Source: a virus. Taken from it: a stretch of DNA of 47,658 bases. The stretch spans positions 1-47,658 of IMG/VR virus record IMGVR_UViG_3300034358_000148; one strand, 5' to 3'. Of the stretch, positions 38,551 to 46,413 are shown piece by piece; within the stretch, counting starts at the first letter, position 1, and every line of letters starts with the position of its first letter. The position numbers and the translations under genes were made by a program. The notes below the pieces were generated by a model. That model did not search any database and was not told the DNA's origin. It saw nothing but the letters and a program-made list of their open reading frames with translations.

Positions 38551-39138
38551 ATGAAACCTGCCGAAATCCTAGCTGAGCTTGAACGTCGGAACATGAGCCA
38601 GCGCGATCTGGCCCAAGCAATCGACATGAATGAGAACTATTTATCGAAGGCACTGAACGGCAAAAGGCAGTTCAGGCCCGCTGAGTTGGATGCGATCCGC
38701 GCCGAACTCGCGCCGCCGGATCAGGATGCGGACCGGCTGCCTGTGAAGAGCATACCTTGGCTGGGCGACGTGCCGGCCGGATCGTTCCAACCACAGGAAC
38801 AGCAGGGCGGTCGCCGAATGCTGGTGAGCGATCCGGATTTGCCGCCCTCCGCTTATGGCCTGACCGTGAAGGGCGATTCGATGGACCTGATCGTCAAGAA
38901 CGGCTCCACCATCGTCATCGACGCCGCCGACAAAAGCTTGTTTCCGGGATTTCGCTACGTAGTTAGAACCGCTGATGGTGAAACGACATTCAAAGAATAT
39001 CAGGAGGGGCCGGCACGCCTGGTGCCCTGCTCGAGCAACCCTGCCCACCGCGAGATCCTACTAGGGGCCGAGCCGATCGTGATAGAAGGTCGCGTGATCC
39101 TCTACGTGACCAAGGATCCGCCTAGGCGCTCAGCCTGA
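38551..39138 (+). CDS. prophage repressor, HTH plus S24 peptidase (CI/LexA-like)
   Basis: The product is 195 aa. The N-terminal HTH (NMSQRDLAQAIDMNENYLSK) precedes a LexA-type autoprotease domain: predicted cleavage bond Ala76-Gly77 (VPAGSF), nucleophile Ser110 (KGDSMDL) and general-base Lys148 (TTFKEYQ). All key residues are present, so SOS-induced self-cleavage should be possible. ATG 38551 is preferred; the longer upstream frame crosses the operators. It would repress both the leftward and rightward operons through the TGCGATNATCGCA sites. Confidence 0.93.
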   Translation: MKPAEILAELERRNMSQRDLAQAIDMNENYLSKALNGKRQFRPAELDAIRAELAPPDQDADRLPVKSIPWLGDVPAGSFQPQEQQGGRRMLVSDPDLPPSAYGLTVKGDSMDLIVKNGSTIVIDAADKSLFPGFRYVVRTADGETTFKEYQEGPARLVPCSSNPAHREILLGAEPIVIEGRVILYVTKDPPRRSA

Positions 39139-39304
39139 AATCGTCTTCACGCTGCCATTCCATATTCGCCAAAGCATCAAGGTACAGGCGTCCACTCTCG
39201 TCGCGCTCTCCCCAGCCGGCTGCGACAGCATCATCCTCCGCCTGCCTTTTTCTGCCCCGCCACGGTCCGCACGACCTTCCACAAACTACGACCCGATAAA
39301 GCAA
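39122..39304 (-). CDS. small hypothetical protein, 60 aa, antisense to repressor end
   Basis: TTG 39304 start, stop overlapping the repressor 3' end by 17 bases. The product (CGRSCGPWRGRKRQAEDDAV, then AAGWGERDESGRLYLDALA) has the W-R-G...A-x-G...ERDE...LYL pattern I associate with small phage proteins in alphaproteobacteria. Convergent with the repressor. Moderate support only. Confidence 0.45.
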   Translation of the reverse strand: MLYRVVVCGRSCGPWRGRKRQAEDDAVAAGWGERDESGRLYLDALANMEWQREDDFRLSA

Positions 39305-39370
39305 CGCAATCTCCCACCGCGACTCGGCGAACGGAACAGATAAAGAACACGCGGCTCAGGGATTAGTCAA

Positions 39371-39424
39371 GTATGCGATAAGCGCAAAATCCTTTGTTGA
39401 CCATAGTTTGCGATTATCGCATAT
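39371..39424 (+). promoter_or_regulatory. operators and promoter of early-right operon
   Basis: Two operator copies, TGCGATAAGCGCA (39374-39386) and TGCGATTATCGCA (39409-39421), have centres 35 bases apart. A TTGACC -35 box at 39397-39402 would place the -10 near 39420, overlapping the second operator. This fits repression of the rightward transcript starting upstream of 39450. Confidence 0.75.
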
Positions 39425-39449
39425 CGCCTCCAAACCATCGGAGGCGACC

Positions 39450-39581
39450 ATGCCAACTCCCATCATCCGCACCCGCGCCGAGCGCCGAGCCGCCAGCGCC
39501 GTAGACCGCAACGACCTGCTCGCCATGGCCAGCTGCGCTTTGATCCTGCTCGGCATGGCCTTCGGCGGTTGGTTCGGATGA
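39450..39581 (+). CDS. tiny membrane protein, 43 aa
   Basis: GGAGG Shine-Dalgarno, ATG 39450. A basic N-terminus (RTRAERRAASAVDRNDLLAM) is followed by one TM helix (ASCALILLGMAFGGWF). First gene of the early-right operon; the stop overlaps the next start as ATGA. Too short for family assignment. Confidence 0.65.
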   Translation: MPTPIIRTRAERRAASAVDRNDLLAMASCALILLGMAFGGWFG

Positions 39582-39700
39582 TCGCCCCGCGCCCGCCGCG
39601 GCACCGCCTCCGCACCGTCAGCCAGATTGCCGTCGCCCTCGCGATCGAGGCGATCGTGATTTGGCTGATCCTCTCCGATGCCCTGCTGGTGTTCGATTGA
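39578..39700 (+). CDS. tiny membrane protein, 40 aa
   Basis: ATG 39578 overlaps the preceding stop. A basic Pro-rich start (MIAPRPPRHRLRTVSQ) is followed by one TM helix (IAVALAIEAIVIWLILSDAL). Its stop TGA shares a base with the next ATG. Second of two consecutive single-TM microproteins; function unknown. Confidence 0.65.
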   Translation: MIAPRPPRHRLRTVSQIAVALAIEAIVIWLILSDALLVFD

Positions 39701-39978
39701 TGCGCCGCCACAGCAGCCACACCATCGAATGCCGCCGCCGCGGCTGCGCCCGCCGCATGCACCCGAGGGACACCTTCTGCGCGCGCTGCTGGGCCGCGGT
39801 CCCCGGCTGGCTGAAGGCCCGCCTCGCCCAGGCCCGCAAAGCCGCCGACTCGGCGCTGATCACCGGCCTGATGATCAAGGCCTCCACCTTCGCCGCCGAC
39901 GCCGCCGCCCCCGCGCCGCGCGTCACCGCCACTGAAGTCTACGCCCGCAATGCCGCCTTGCTCGGAGAAACCGACTGA
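39700..39978 (+). CDS. Cys-rich hypothetical protein, 92 aa
   Basis: ATG 39700. Four cysteines in the first 32 residues (IECRRRGCARRM; FCARCW) form a likely zinc site, followed by an Ala-rich helical tail. Coupled to genes on both sides. Possibly a small nucleic-acid-binding protein; not a named family. Confidence 0.65.
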   Translation: MRRHSSHTIECRRRGCARRMHPRDTFCARCWAAVPGWLKARLAQARKAADSALITGLMIKASTFAADAAAPAPRVTATEVYARNAALLGETD

Positions 39979-42224
39979 TGTTCCTCGATCCCGCCCAGCC
40001 CCGCGCCGAGACCCGCAGCCCCTTCGTCGTGGATAGCTTCGCCGGCGGCGGCGGTGCGTCCACCGGCATCGAGGCCGCAATCGGCCGCGCGATCGACGTC
40101 GCGATCAACCATGATCCCGAAGCCATCGCCATGCATCTGGCCAATCATCCGGCCACCCGGCACTTCTGCCAGTCGATCATGGCAATCGATCCGCTCGAGG
40201 CGACCGGCGGCGCGCCCGTCGCGCTCGCCTGGTTTTCGCCCGATTGCAAGCATCACAGCAAGGCCAAGGGCGGCAAGCCGCGCGACAAGAATATCCGCGA
40301 TCTCGCCGGCATCGTGCCGCACTGGGGCGAGCGCCTGCGCAAGGCCACGCCGAACGGCATCGGCGCGCCCCAGGTGATCATGCTCGAGAATGTGGAGGAA
40401 TTCCGCCAATGGGGACCGCTTGACGCCGAAGGCATGCCGATCAAGGAACGCCGCGGCGAGGAATTCGACCTGTGGCTGCGCAGGCTCGAGCGCCTCGGCT
40501 ACAAGGTCGAGCACCGCGAGCTGCGCGCCTGCGATTACGGCGCTCCCACCAGCCGCAAGCGGCTCTACCTGATCGCCCGGCGTGACGGGCGCCGCATCGT
40601 CTGGCCGACCCAGACGCACGGCAAGCCGGGCTCCGCCGAAGTCCTCTCCGGCCAGCGCCTGCCATGGCGCACCGCCGCCGAATGCATCGACTGGAGCATC
40701 CCGTGCCCGTCGATCTTCGATCGCAAGCGCGAGCTGAAGGAAGCCACCCACCGCCGCATCGCCCACGGCGTGATGCGCTACGTCGTCAACGCGGCCTCGC
40801 CCTTCATCGTCGGAACGGCCTTCACCAACACCCGCGCCGCGCGCGTCTTCGATCCACAGGATCCGCTGCGCACGTCCACCGCCCAGCGCGAATACGGCCT
40901 GGTCGATGCCGGCATCGTTCCGCTGACCCATCACGGCGCCCCAAGCCGGGTCTATCCGGGCGGCGAGCCCTTCGTCACCATCACCGGCGCGCACCGCGGC
41001 GAACTGGCCAGCATCGGCGCCAGCGTGGTGCCGATCACCCACACCAGCAACGGCCCCACCGCCCACAGCATCGGCGATCCGCTCCGCACGATCACCACGG
41101 CGAAGGGCGGCGAGCTGGCGGCGGTCAGCGTCACGCTCGCGCCCTTCGGCACCAAGTTCCGCAACGGCGCGATCGGCTTCGATCTGCGCGAGGCCATGCC
41201 CACGGTCACCGCCAACGGCAATCCCGCGCGCCCCGCCGGCGCCCAGCCGCTCGCCTTCGCCCAGGCGGTGCTGGTGCCAGTCGTCGTCGGCTGCGGCGGA
41301 CGGCGCGGACAGAGCGGCCCGGTCGATGTGCGCGGGCCTTACCCCACCATAACTGCGAAGGCCGATGCCTGCCTAGTCGCCGCGACGATGGTCCAGATGG
41401 GCTATGGCGAGCGCGAAGGGCAATCCCCCCGGTCGCTGAATATCACCGCGCCCCTCGGCACGATCGTCGCCGGAGGCCTCAAGCACGGCCTCGTCACCGC
41501 GCACCTGGAGAAGTTCAGCGAGAACAGCAGGGGCAGGCCAGCCACCGATCCGCTCGACGCGGTAATGGCAGGCGCGCCACGCCACGCCGCAGTCGCCACC
41601 TTTCTCAGCCATTTCTACACGAGCAACACCAACGGCGGGCAGGGCGATCCGCATGCGCCCGCCAAGACCGTCACCGCGGAAGGCCAGCACCACGCCGTCG
41701 TTGCCGCGCACATGGAGCAGGCGAACACCGGCCTGATCGGCCACGACATGCGCGAGAGCGTATCGACGATCGTTGGCAAGGGCTGCACCCAACGGCTCGT
41801 CGAAACCACGATGATCGATGCCGGAGTGCTGCCGCCCGATCTGATGGCAAGCGCGGTCAGGGTCGCCGCCTTCCTGATCAAATATTACGGCGCGGCCCAG
41901 CACGGCCAGGCGCTCGATCAGCCGCTGCACGCGATCACCAGCCTCGCGCGCTTTGCCGTCGTCACCGTCACGATCGACGCGGTGACCTACGTCATCGTCG
42001 ATATCGGCATGCGCATGCTCAGCCCGCGCGAGCTGGCCAACGCCCAGGGTTTCCCGGCGCGCTACATCCTCGATCCGATCGGCCCCAACGGCAAGCCGCT
42101 CAGCAAGAGCGCGCAGATCCGCATGATCGGCAATAGCGTCTGCCCCGCCATGTCCGAAGCCCTCGTCCGCGCCAACCTGCCCGAACTCTGCACCGGCGAA
42201 ATGGCGGAGGCCCAAGCGGCGTGA
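39978..42224 (+). CDS. C5-cytosine DNA methyltransferase with long repeat-bearing TRD
   Basis: The product is 748 aa. Motif I is FAGGGGASTG (residues 21-30). The catalytic Cys90 lies in SPDCKHHS, a variant of the usual PPCQ. Motif VI is ENVEEF near residue 135, and motif VIII-like TSRKRLYLIA follows. Motifs IX-X are at the C-terminus (LANAQGFPARYI, IGNSVCPAMSEAL). Between them lies an unusually long target-recognition region with repeated DPLxTIT-like units. GGAG precedes ATG 39978. It probably methylates phage or host DNA to evade restriction. Confidence 0.93.
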   Translation: MFLDPAQPRAETRSPFVVDSFAGGGGASTGIEAAIGRAIDVAINHDPEAIAMHLANHPATRHFCQSIMAIDPLEATGGAPVALAWFSPDCKHHSKAKGGKPRDKNIRDLAGIVPHWGERLRKATPNGIGAPQVIMLENVEEFRQWGPLDAEGMPIKERRGEEFDLWLRRLERLGYKVEHRELRACDYGAPTSRKRLYLIARRDGRRIVWPTQTHGKPGSAEVLSGQRLPWRTAAECIDWSIPCPSIFDRKRELKEATHRRIAHGVMRYVVNAASPFIVGTAFTNTRAARVFDPQDPLRTSTAQREYGLVDAGIVPLTHHGAPSRVYPGGEPFVTITGAHRGELASIGASVVPITHTSNGPTAHSIGDPLRTITTAKGGELAAVSVTLAPFGTKFRNGAIGFDLREAMPTVTANGNPARPAGAQPLAFAQAVLVPVVVGCGGRRGQSGPVDVRGPYPTITAKADACLVAATMVQMGYGEREGQSPRSLNITAPLGTIVAGGLKHGLVTAHLEKFSENSRGRPATDPLDAVMAGAPRHAAVATFLSHFYTSNTNGGQGDPHAPAKTVTAEGQHHAVVAAHMEQANTGLIGHDMRESVSTIVGKGCTQRLVETTMIDAGVLPPDLMASAVRVAAFLIKYYGAAQHGQALDQPLHAITSLARFAVVTVTIDAVTYVIVDIGMRMLSPRELANAQGFPARYILDPIGPNGKPLSKSAQIRMIGNSVCPAMSEALVRANLPELCTGEMAEAQAA

Positions 42225-42493
42225 CCCTGCTCCGAGACGAACTTGCCGAAGCCAATGAGCGCGTTGCTCAGATTGAACGCGCGATCGCTGCCGCCCCGTG
42301 CCGGATCGCAGGATGCGACATGCAGCACATTGGCGGACGGAACGCTGGCTGCGATATCGGTCGCGACTGCGGTTGCTCGGTACCCGTCCACGCATGCCGT
42401 CGCTGCGGAGACTCCGATTATGGCGACAATGCCGAAGCGGCAGATATTCGCGCGGCATGCGCGCGCGGGGAAGCGCAGGGGGGCAACTGGTGA
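42221..42493 (+). CDS. Cys-rich small phage protein, 90 aa
   Basis: GTG 42221 overlaps the methyltransferase stop (GTGA). An N-terminal helix (RDELAEANERVAQIERAIAA) is followed by a run of about eight cysteines (CDMQHIGGRNAGCDIGRDCG; HACRRCGDSDYGDN), suggesting one or two zinc sites. Common in alphaproteobacterial prophages near methyltransferases; function unknown. Confidence 0.7.
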   Translation: MTLLRDELAEANERVAQIERAIAAAPCRIAGCDMQHIGGRNAGCDIGRDCGCSVPVHACRRCGDSDYGDNAEAADIRAACARGEAQGGNW

Positions 42494-43056
42494 TAGAAAC
42501 CGCCCATCCCCCCTTCCACGATTGGCCCGATCTGGCCGAAGCCGCGGCGCGCCTCCACGCCGATCGCCGCGCCGGCGATCCGCAGGCGGTGGAGGCTGCC
42601 CGCATCACCCCCGCCCAGGCCGACAACCGCGATCGCGTCGCCCGCGCGCTGGTCGCGATCCTGCGCTTCATCATCGCCCGCGAGGATGTGCCCCACGAAC
42701 TCCCCGCCACCATCGCCGAGATCCGCGCCGATCTCGCGCTCGCCCCGGTCTCCGCGGCCCGCCTCGCCGCAGCCCGGCCGAGCGACCGCGCCCTCGCCCA
42801 GCACGCCGCACGCCTCGCCACCCTCGCGCGCCACTTCGCTCCGATTCCGATCGGCGACACCCCCTCGATCCTGTTCTGCCACGCCGTAAACCAACAGGCC
42901 CGCGCCGAACGCGCGGCCCGATCGTCCCCGAATGTGGCCAACGAAGGAGGCGCCCATGTAGCCCAAACCCCCACCGCAACCGCGGGGCAGGGCAGCGCCC
43001 AACCACAGGCTCGATTTGAACCTGCCCGCCCCGCCAAGCAGGCGGCGCTGCTGTGA
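42490..43056 (+). CDS. hypothetical protein, 188 aa
   Basis: GTG 42490 overlaps the previous stop (GTGA). The product is largely helical and Ala/Arg-rich (RARALVAILRFIIAR-like core: VARALVAILRFIIAREDVPH) with a disordered Ala/Gln/Pro tail. No family recognised. The next gene starts in its stop. Confidence 0.6.
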   Translation: MIETAHPPFHDWPDLAEAAARLHADRRAGDPQAVEAARITPAQADNRDRVARALVAILRFIIAREDVPHELPATIAEIRADLALAPVSAARLAAARPSDRALAQHAARLATLARHFAPIPIGDTPSILFCHAVNQQARAERAARSSPNVANEGGAHVAQTPTATAGQGSAQPQARFEPARPAKQAALL

Positions 43057-43478
43057 AGGCTGCCGACGAACCCGGCAAAGCCCCCTTGTTACAAGGCGGC
43101 TCTCAGATCGCGCAGAAGGGCCATAACCGGCTGCCCGGCCACAACGCCGGCGGTTGGGCGCCGCGCCCCTGTCCTGAATGCCTGAAGCTCTTTGAGCCGA
43201 ACGTCGCCAACCAGCTCTTCTGCGAACCCCAGCACAACACAGACTGGAACAACCGCGCCACCAAGCGCGGCCGCGTCCTGACGAACCTCTCGATCACCGC
43301 GCGCATCACCCGCAACGGTACGCGGGGAACCACCGAAGCGCGCGAGGCGGGCCGCGAGGCGAGCCGCATGCACAACGCGCTGATCCAGCGCTATCGCGAC
43401 GAAGACCGCGAAGCCGGCCGCATGGAACACACGGAATTCATGACGCGCCGCCTGAAGCTCGGCTTCGATCCGTCGTGA
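43053..43478 (+). CDS. zinc-ribbon-like hypothetical protein, 141 aa
   Basis: GTG 43053 overlaps the previous stop. CPECLKLFEPNVANQLFC followed by EPQHNTDWNNR gives a Cys3His-type zinc site near residues 40-60, as in small zinc-ribbon phage proteins. The C-terminal half is basic and helical (EAREAGREASRMHNALIQRY). Possibly DNA- or RNA-binding. Confidence 0.7.
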   Translation: MKAADEPGKAPLLQGGSQIAQKGHNRLPGHNAGGWAPRPCPECLKLFEPNVANQLFCEPQHNTDWNNRATKRGRVLTNLSITARITRNGTRGTTEAREAGREASRMHNALIQRYRDEDREAGRMEHTEFMTRRLKLGFDPS

Positions 43479-43654
43479 CGGCCCCAGCGCGCATCACCCA
43501 GGCGGATATCGATCGCGCCACGAAATCGGTCGTCGCCGCCGGCATTCCCGCGCGCATCGTCCTGGACTTGGAGAAGCGCCGGATTGAGATCATCATCGGC
43601 GAATCGGCGCCGCCGGAGCCGCCGCCCGATCAATGGACCGATGAAGATGTCTGA
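43475..43654 (+). CDS. small protein before integrase, 59 aa
   Basis: GTG 43475 overlaps the preceding stop and the gene ends 14 bases inside the integrase. ITQADIDRATKSVVAAGIPA then RIVLDLEKRRIEIIIGES is a short alpha-beta-beta pattern seen in genes placed just upstream of phage integrases. It could be an excisionase-like directionality factor, but no HTH is evident. Missed by a 60-residue cut-off. Confidence 0.65.
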   Translation: MTAPARITQADIDRATKSVVAAGIPARIVLDLEKRRIEIIIGESAPPEPPPDQWTDEDV

Positions 43655-44738
43655 CATGCCCCCCAATGTCCGCCCCGTGCGCGATCGCCACGGCAAGATC
43701 CGCTACCGCTTTCGCCGCAAGGGCTGGGCAAGCGCTTATCTGCCCGGCCAGTCCGGCACCGCCGAGTTCCACCGCGCCTATGCCGAAATCCTCGCACGCG
43801 GCCCGCTGAAGCCGCTGCCGGTGCAGTCGCCGCGCAAGGTCACGCCGCGCAGCCTCGACGACCTGGTGAAGCGCTACAAGACCACGATTCGCTGGAGCCG
43901 GAAGAAAGCGCGCACCCAGCACGTCCAGGCGCGCATCCTCGAGCGCTTCACCGATCGGCTCGACAAGAAGGGGCGGCGCTACGGCGAACGCCCCGTCGCC
44001 GATGTCTCGGTGGGCTGGCTGGAAAACGTGCTGGCGCAGATGCACGCGACGCCCGCCGCGGCGAATGTGCTGCGCAAGGTGCTGAAGGGCCTGATGAACC
44101 ACGCGATCCGGCTCGAATGGCGCAGCGACAACCCCGTCGGCCTGACCGATATCTATAAGGAGGGCGACGGCTTTCACGATTGGACCGACGCGGAGATCGA
44201 TCAGTATCGCGCGACGCATGCCAACGGCACGATGGCGCGGCTCACGCTGGAGCTGGCGCTTAACACCGCCGCGCGCCGCTGCAACATCAACAAGATCGAG
44301 CGCGACCATATGAAGGGCGGGCGGATCATCGTCGGCCATGCCAAGGGCAACAACGAAGCCTCGGTCCCCATCCTCGCCACCACCCAGGCGGCGATCGACG
44401 CGCTCCCCGCCGCGCCGATCCGCTTCATCGTCACCACGACCTTCGGCAAGCCCTTCACCGATGCCGGCCTGGGCAACCGAATGCGCAAATGGTGCGATGA
44501 TGCCGGCCTGCCTCACTGTTCGCTTCACGGCCTGCGCAAGGCAGTATCTCGCCAGATCGCGGAGAGCGGAGCATCCGACGCGGAGGGCAAGGCGGTCACC
44601 GGCCACAAGAAGGATGCCACCTTCGCCCACTACCGCGCCAAGGCGGACCGAGTCCGACTCGCGGACCGCGCAATGTCCAACCTTGGACCCCTGGCCGTTG
44701 TCCAACCGGAAGAAACAGAAGATATCACAGGCGCTTAG
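43641..44738 (+). CDS. int: tyrosine-type site-specific integrase
   Basis: The product is 365 aa from ATG 43641 (ATGs at 43647 and 43656 are alternatives). An N-terminal arm-binding-like part (RYRFRRKGWASAYLPGQ) and core-binding helices precede the catalytic domain: Arg in NTAARRCNINKIE, a Lys-containing beta region, HxxR in LHGLRKAVSR, His in VTGHKKDATF and nucleophile Tyr in FAHYRAKA. It integrates and excises the prophage. The stop is 9 bases from the tRNA-Leu 3' end, so this tRNA is almost certainly the attachment site. Confidence 0.93.
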   Translation: MKMSDMPPNVRPVRDRHGKIRYRFRRKGWASAYLPGQSGTAEFHRAYAEILARGPLKPLPVQSPRKVTPRSLDDLVKRYKTTIRWSRKKARTQHVQARILERFTDRLDKKGRRYGERPVADVSVGWLENVLAQMHATPAAANVLRKVLKGLMNHAIRLEWRSDNPVGLTDIYKEGDGFHDWTDAEIDQYRATHANGTMARLTLELALNTAARRCNINKIERDHMKGGRIIVGHAKGNNEASVPILATTQAAIDALPAAPIRFIVTTTFGKPFTDAGLGNRMRKWCDDAGLPHCSLHGLRKAVSRQIAESGASDAEGKAVTGHKKDATFAHYRAKADRVRLADRAMSNLGPLAVVQPEETEDITGA

Positions 44739-44747
44739 CTTGTAGAG

Positions 44748-44832
44748 TGGTGCCCCTGGCCGGAATCGAACCAGCACTCCTTTCGGAATCCGATTTTGAG
44801 TCGGACGCGTCTACCAATTTCACCACAGGGGC
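44748..44832 (-). tRNA. tRNA-Leu (anticodon CAA), prophage attachment gene
   Basis: The 85-base minus-strand sequence folds as a class II tRNA: acceptor stem GCCCCTG/CAGGGGC, encoded CCA end, anticodon stem-loop TCCGA-CTCAAAA-TCGGA with anticodon CAA, a short variable arm and a GTTCGATTC T-loop. Its 3' end faces the integrase, the classical arrangement when a phage integrates at a tRNA 3' end and restores the gene. The complete gene lies on the chromosomal side. Confidence 0.95.
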
Positions 44833-44881
44833 AGCGGGCGCGTCGCTAGACGATCCCCTGCTCCGCCGCAAGCCGCGCTAG

Positions 44882-46399
44882 CTAGACCGCCGCCGGCGGC
44901 GGGGCCGCGCAATAGTGGTGGATATAGGCGCCGTGCCCGGGCATCGCCTCGGCCGCCGCCGCCATCGCATGCCGCAGCTCGCCGAGATGCTTCGCCGCCG
45001 CCGCGGTGTCGCGCTCGTCGGCCAGCGGATCGTAGCGCTCGGGCCAGTTGAGCTGCCCGATATGCACCGCCAGCCAGCTCGGATTCTGGAACAGCTCGAA
45101 GCCGGTGGCGATCAGCCGGCCACCGCTGCGGAACTGATCGATCTTGTACTGGAGCGGATCGGGCACCTGCATCGCCCGGCAATCGCGCCACAGCGGCGAA
45201 TCGTCGCGCTCGGTGAGATGATAGTGCAGGATCAGGAAGTCGCGGATCCAGGCATATTCGTCGGTGGTGATCCGGTTGAACTCGCGGGCGCCCAGCGGGT
45301 CGAAATCGCGGTCGGGCCACAGCGCCAGCAGCCGCGTGATCGCGGTCTGGACCAGATGCAGGCTGGTCGATTCGAGCGGCTCCATGAACCCGGCGGCCAG
45401 CCCGATCGCGACGCAGTTCTTGTTCCAGAACGCCTTGCGCCGCCCGGTGGTGAAGCGCAGCGGGCGCGGATCGGCGAGCGGCGCGCCGTCGAGATTGGCA
45501 AGCAAAGTCGCCGCAGCCTCGTCGTCCGAGATATGCGCGCTGGAATAGACATAGCCGTTGCCGATCCGGTGCTGCAGCGGGATGCGCCACTGCCAGCCCG
45601 CCGCGCGCGCGGTCGAGCGCGTGTAGGGCGTGAACAGGCCGCCGGGCTCGCATGGCACCGCCAGCGCCCGGTCGCACGGCAGCCAGTTGGTCCATTCCTC
45701 ATAGCCGGTATGAAGCGCCTGCTCGATCAACAGCCCGCCAAAGCCCGAGCAATCGATGAACAGGTCCGCCGCGATCGTCCGGCCATCGTCGAGGGTCAGC
45801 TGCTCGATGAAGCCGTCCGCGCCGCGGAGCGCGACATCGACTACCTTGCCTTCGTGCCGGACGACACCGCGCGCCTCGGCATAGCCGCGCAGATACTGGC
45901 CATAGAGCGCGGCGTCGAAATGATAGGCATAGTCGAACGCCGACTGCACTTGGCGGCGATCCGCCGATGGGCGGTCGAAGCGGCCGCGGCTCGCCATCGC
46001 CCATGCCATCGAGAGGTCGTCGAGCGGGGTATCGTTGCCCCGCGCACGCTCGCGCAGCCAGAATTGATGCGCGGGCACCGCATCGAAATCGGGCGCGAAC
46101 GGGCCGAAGGGATGGAAATAGCTGTGCCCCAGCCGCGCCCAATCGACGAACTGAATGCCGAGCTTGAAGCTGCCGTTGGTGGCGCGGACGAACTCGTTTT
46201 CGTCGATGCCGAGCATCTGGTTGAACAATTTGATCGGCGGGATCGTCGCCTCGCCGACGCCGACGATTCCGATCGTCTCGGATTCGATCAGCACGACCTT
46301 GCAGCTGCCGCGCAGCGTATGCGCCAGCGCGGCCGCAGTCATCCAGCCCGCCGATCCCCCGCCGACGATGCAGACCTGCCGGATATTGCGTTCGCTCAA
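44882..46399 (-). CDS. flavin-dependent tryptophan halogenase family protein
   Basis: The product is 505 aa. The FAD-binding GGGSAGW starts at residue 13. Lys79 ([10 protein letters not shown]) matches the catalytic lysine of PrnA-type enzymes, and the WxWxIP signature is present (WQWRIP, near residue 270). The family uses FADH2 and O2 to make HOCl or HOBr equivalents for ring halogenation; the substrate is not predictable here, and many sphingomonad members sit with TonB receptors. The start is TTG 46399 with a GGGGGCGG leader, 14 bases after the FecR-domain gene, so the two are probably cotranscribed. Confidence 0.9.
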   Translation of the reverse strand: MSERNIRQVCIVGGGSAGWMTAAALAHTLRGSCKVVLIESETIGIVGVGEATIPPIKLFNQMLGIDENEFVRATNGSFKLGIQFVDWARLGHSYFHPFGPFAPDFDAVPAHQFWLRERARGNDTPLDDLSMAWAMASRGRFDRPSADRRQVQSAFDYAYHFDAALYGQYLRGYAEARGVVRHEGKVVDVALRGADGFIEQLTLDDGRTIAADLFIDCSGFGGLLIEQALHTGYEEWTNWLPCDRALAVPCEPGGLFTPYTRSTARAAGWQWRIPLQHRIGNGYVYSSAHISDDEAAATLLANLDGAPLADPRPLRFTTGRRKAFWNKNCVAIGLAAGFMEPLESTSLHLVQTAITRLLALWPDRDFDPLGAREFNRITTDEYAWIRDFLILHYHLTERDDSPLWRDCRAMQVPDPLQYKIDQFRSGGRLIATGFELFQNPSWLAVHIGQLNWPERYDPLADERDTAAAAKHLGELRHAMAAAAEAMPGHGAYIHHYCAAPPPAAV

Positions 46400-46413
46400 G
46401 CCGCCCCCGTCCG

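Noticed and set aside
40664-43037. Long frames within and opposite the C5 methyltransferase
   Set aside because: Arg/His/Pro-rich shadows of the GC-rich gene; all motifs are in the 39978-42224 frame.
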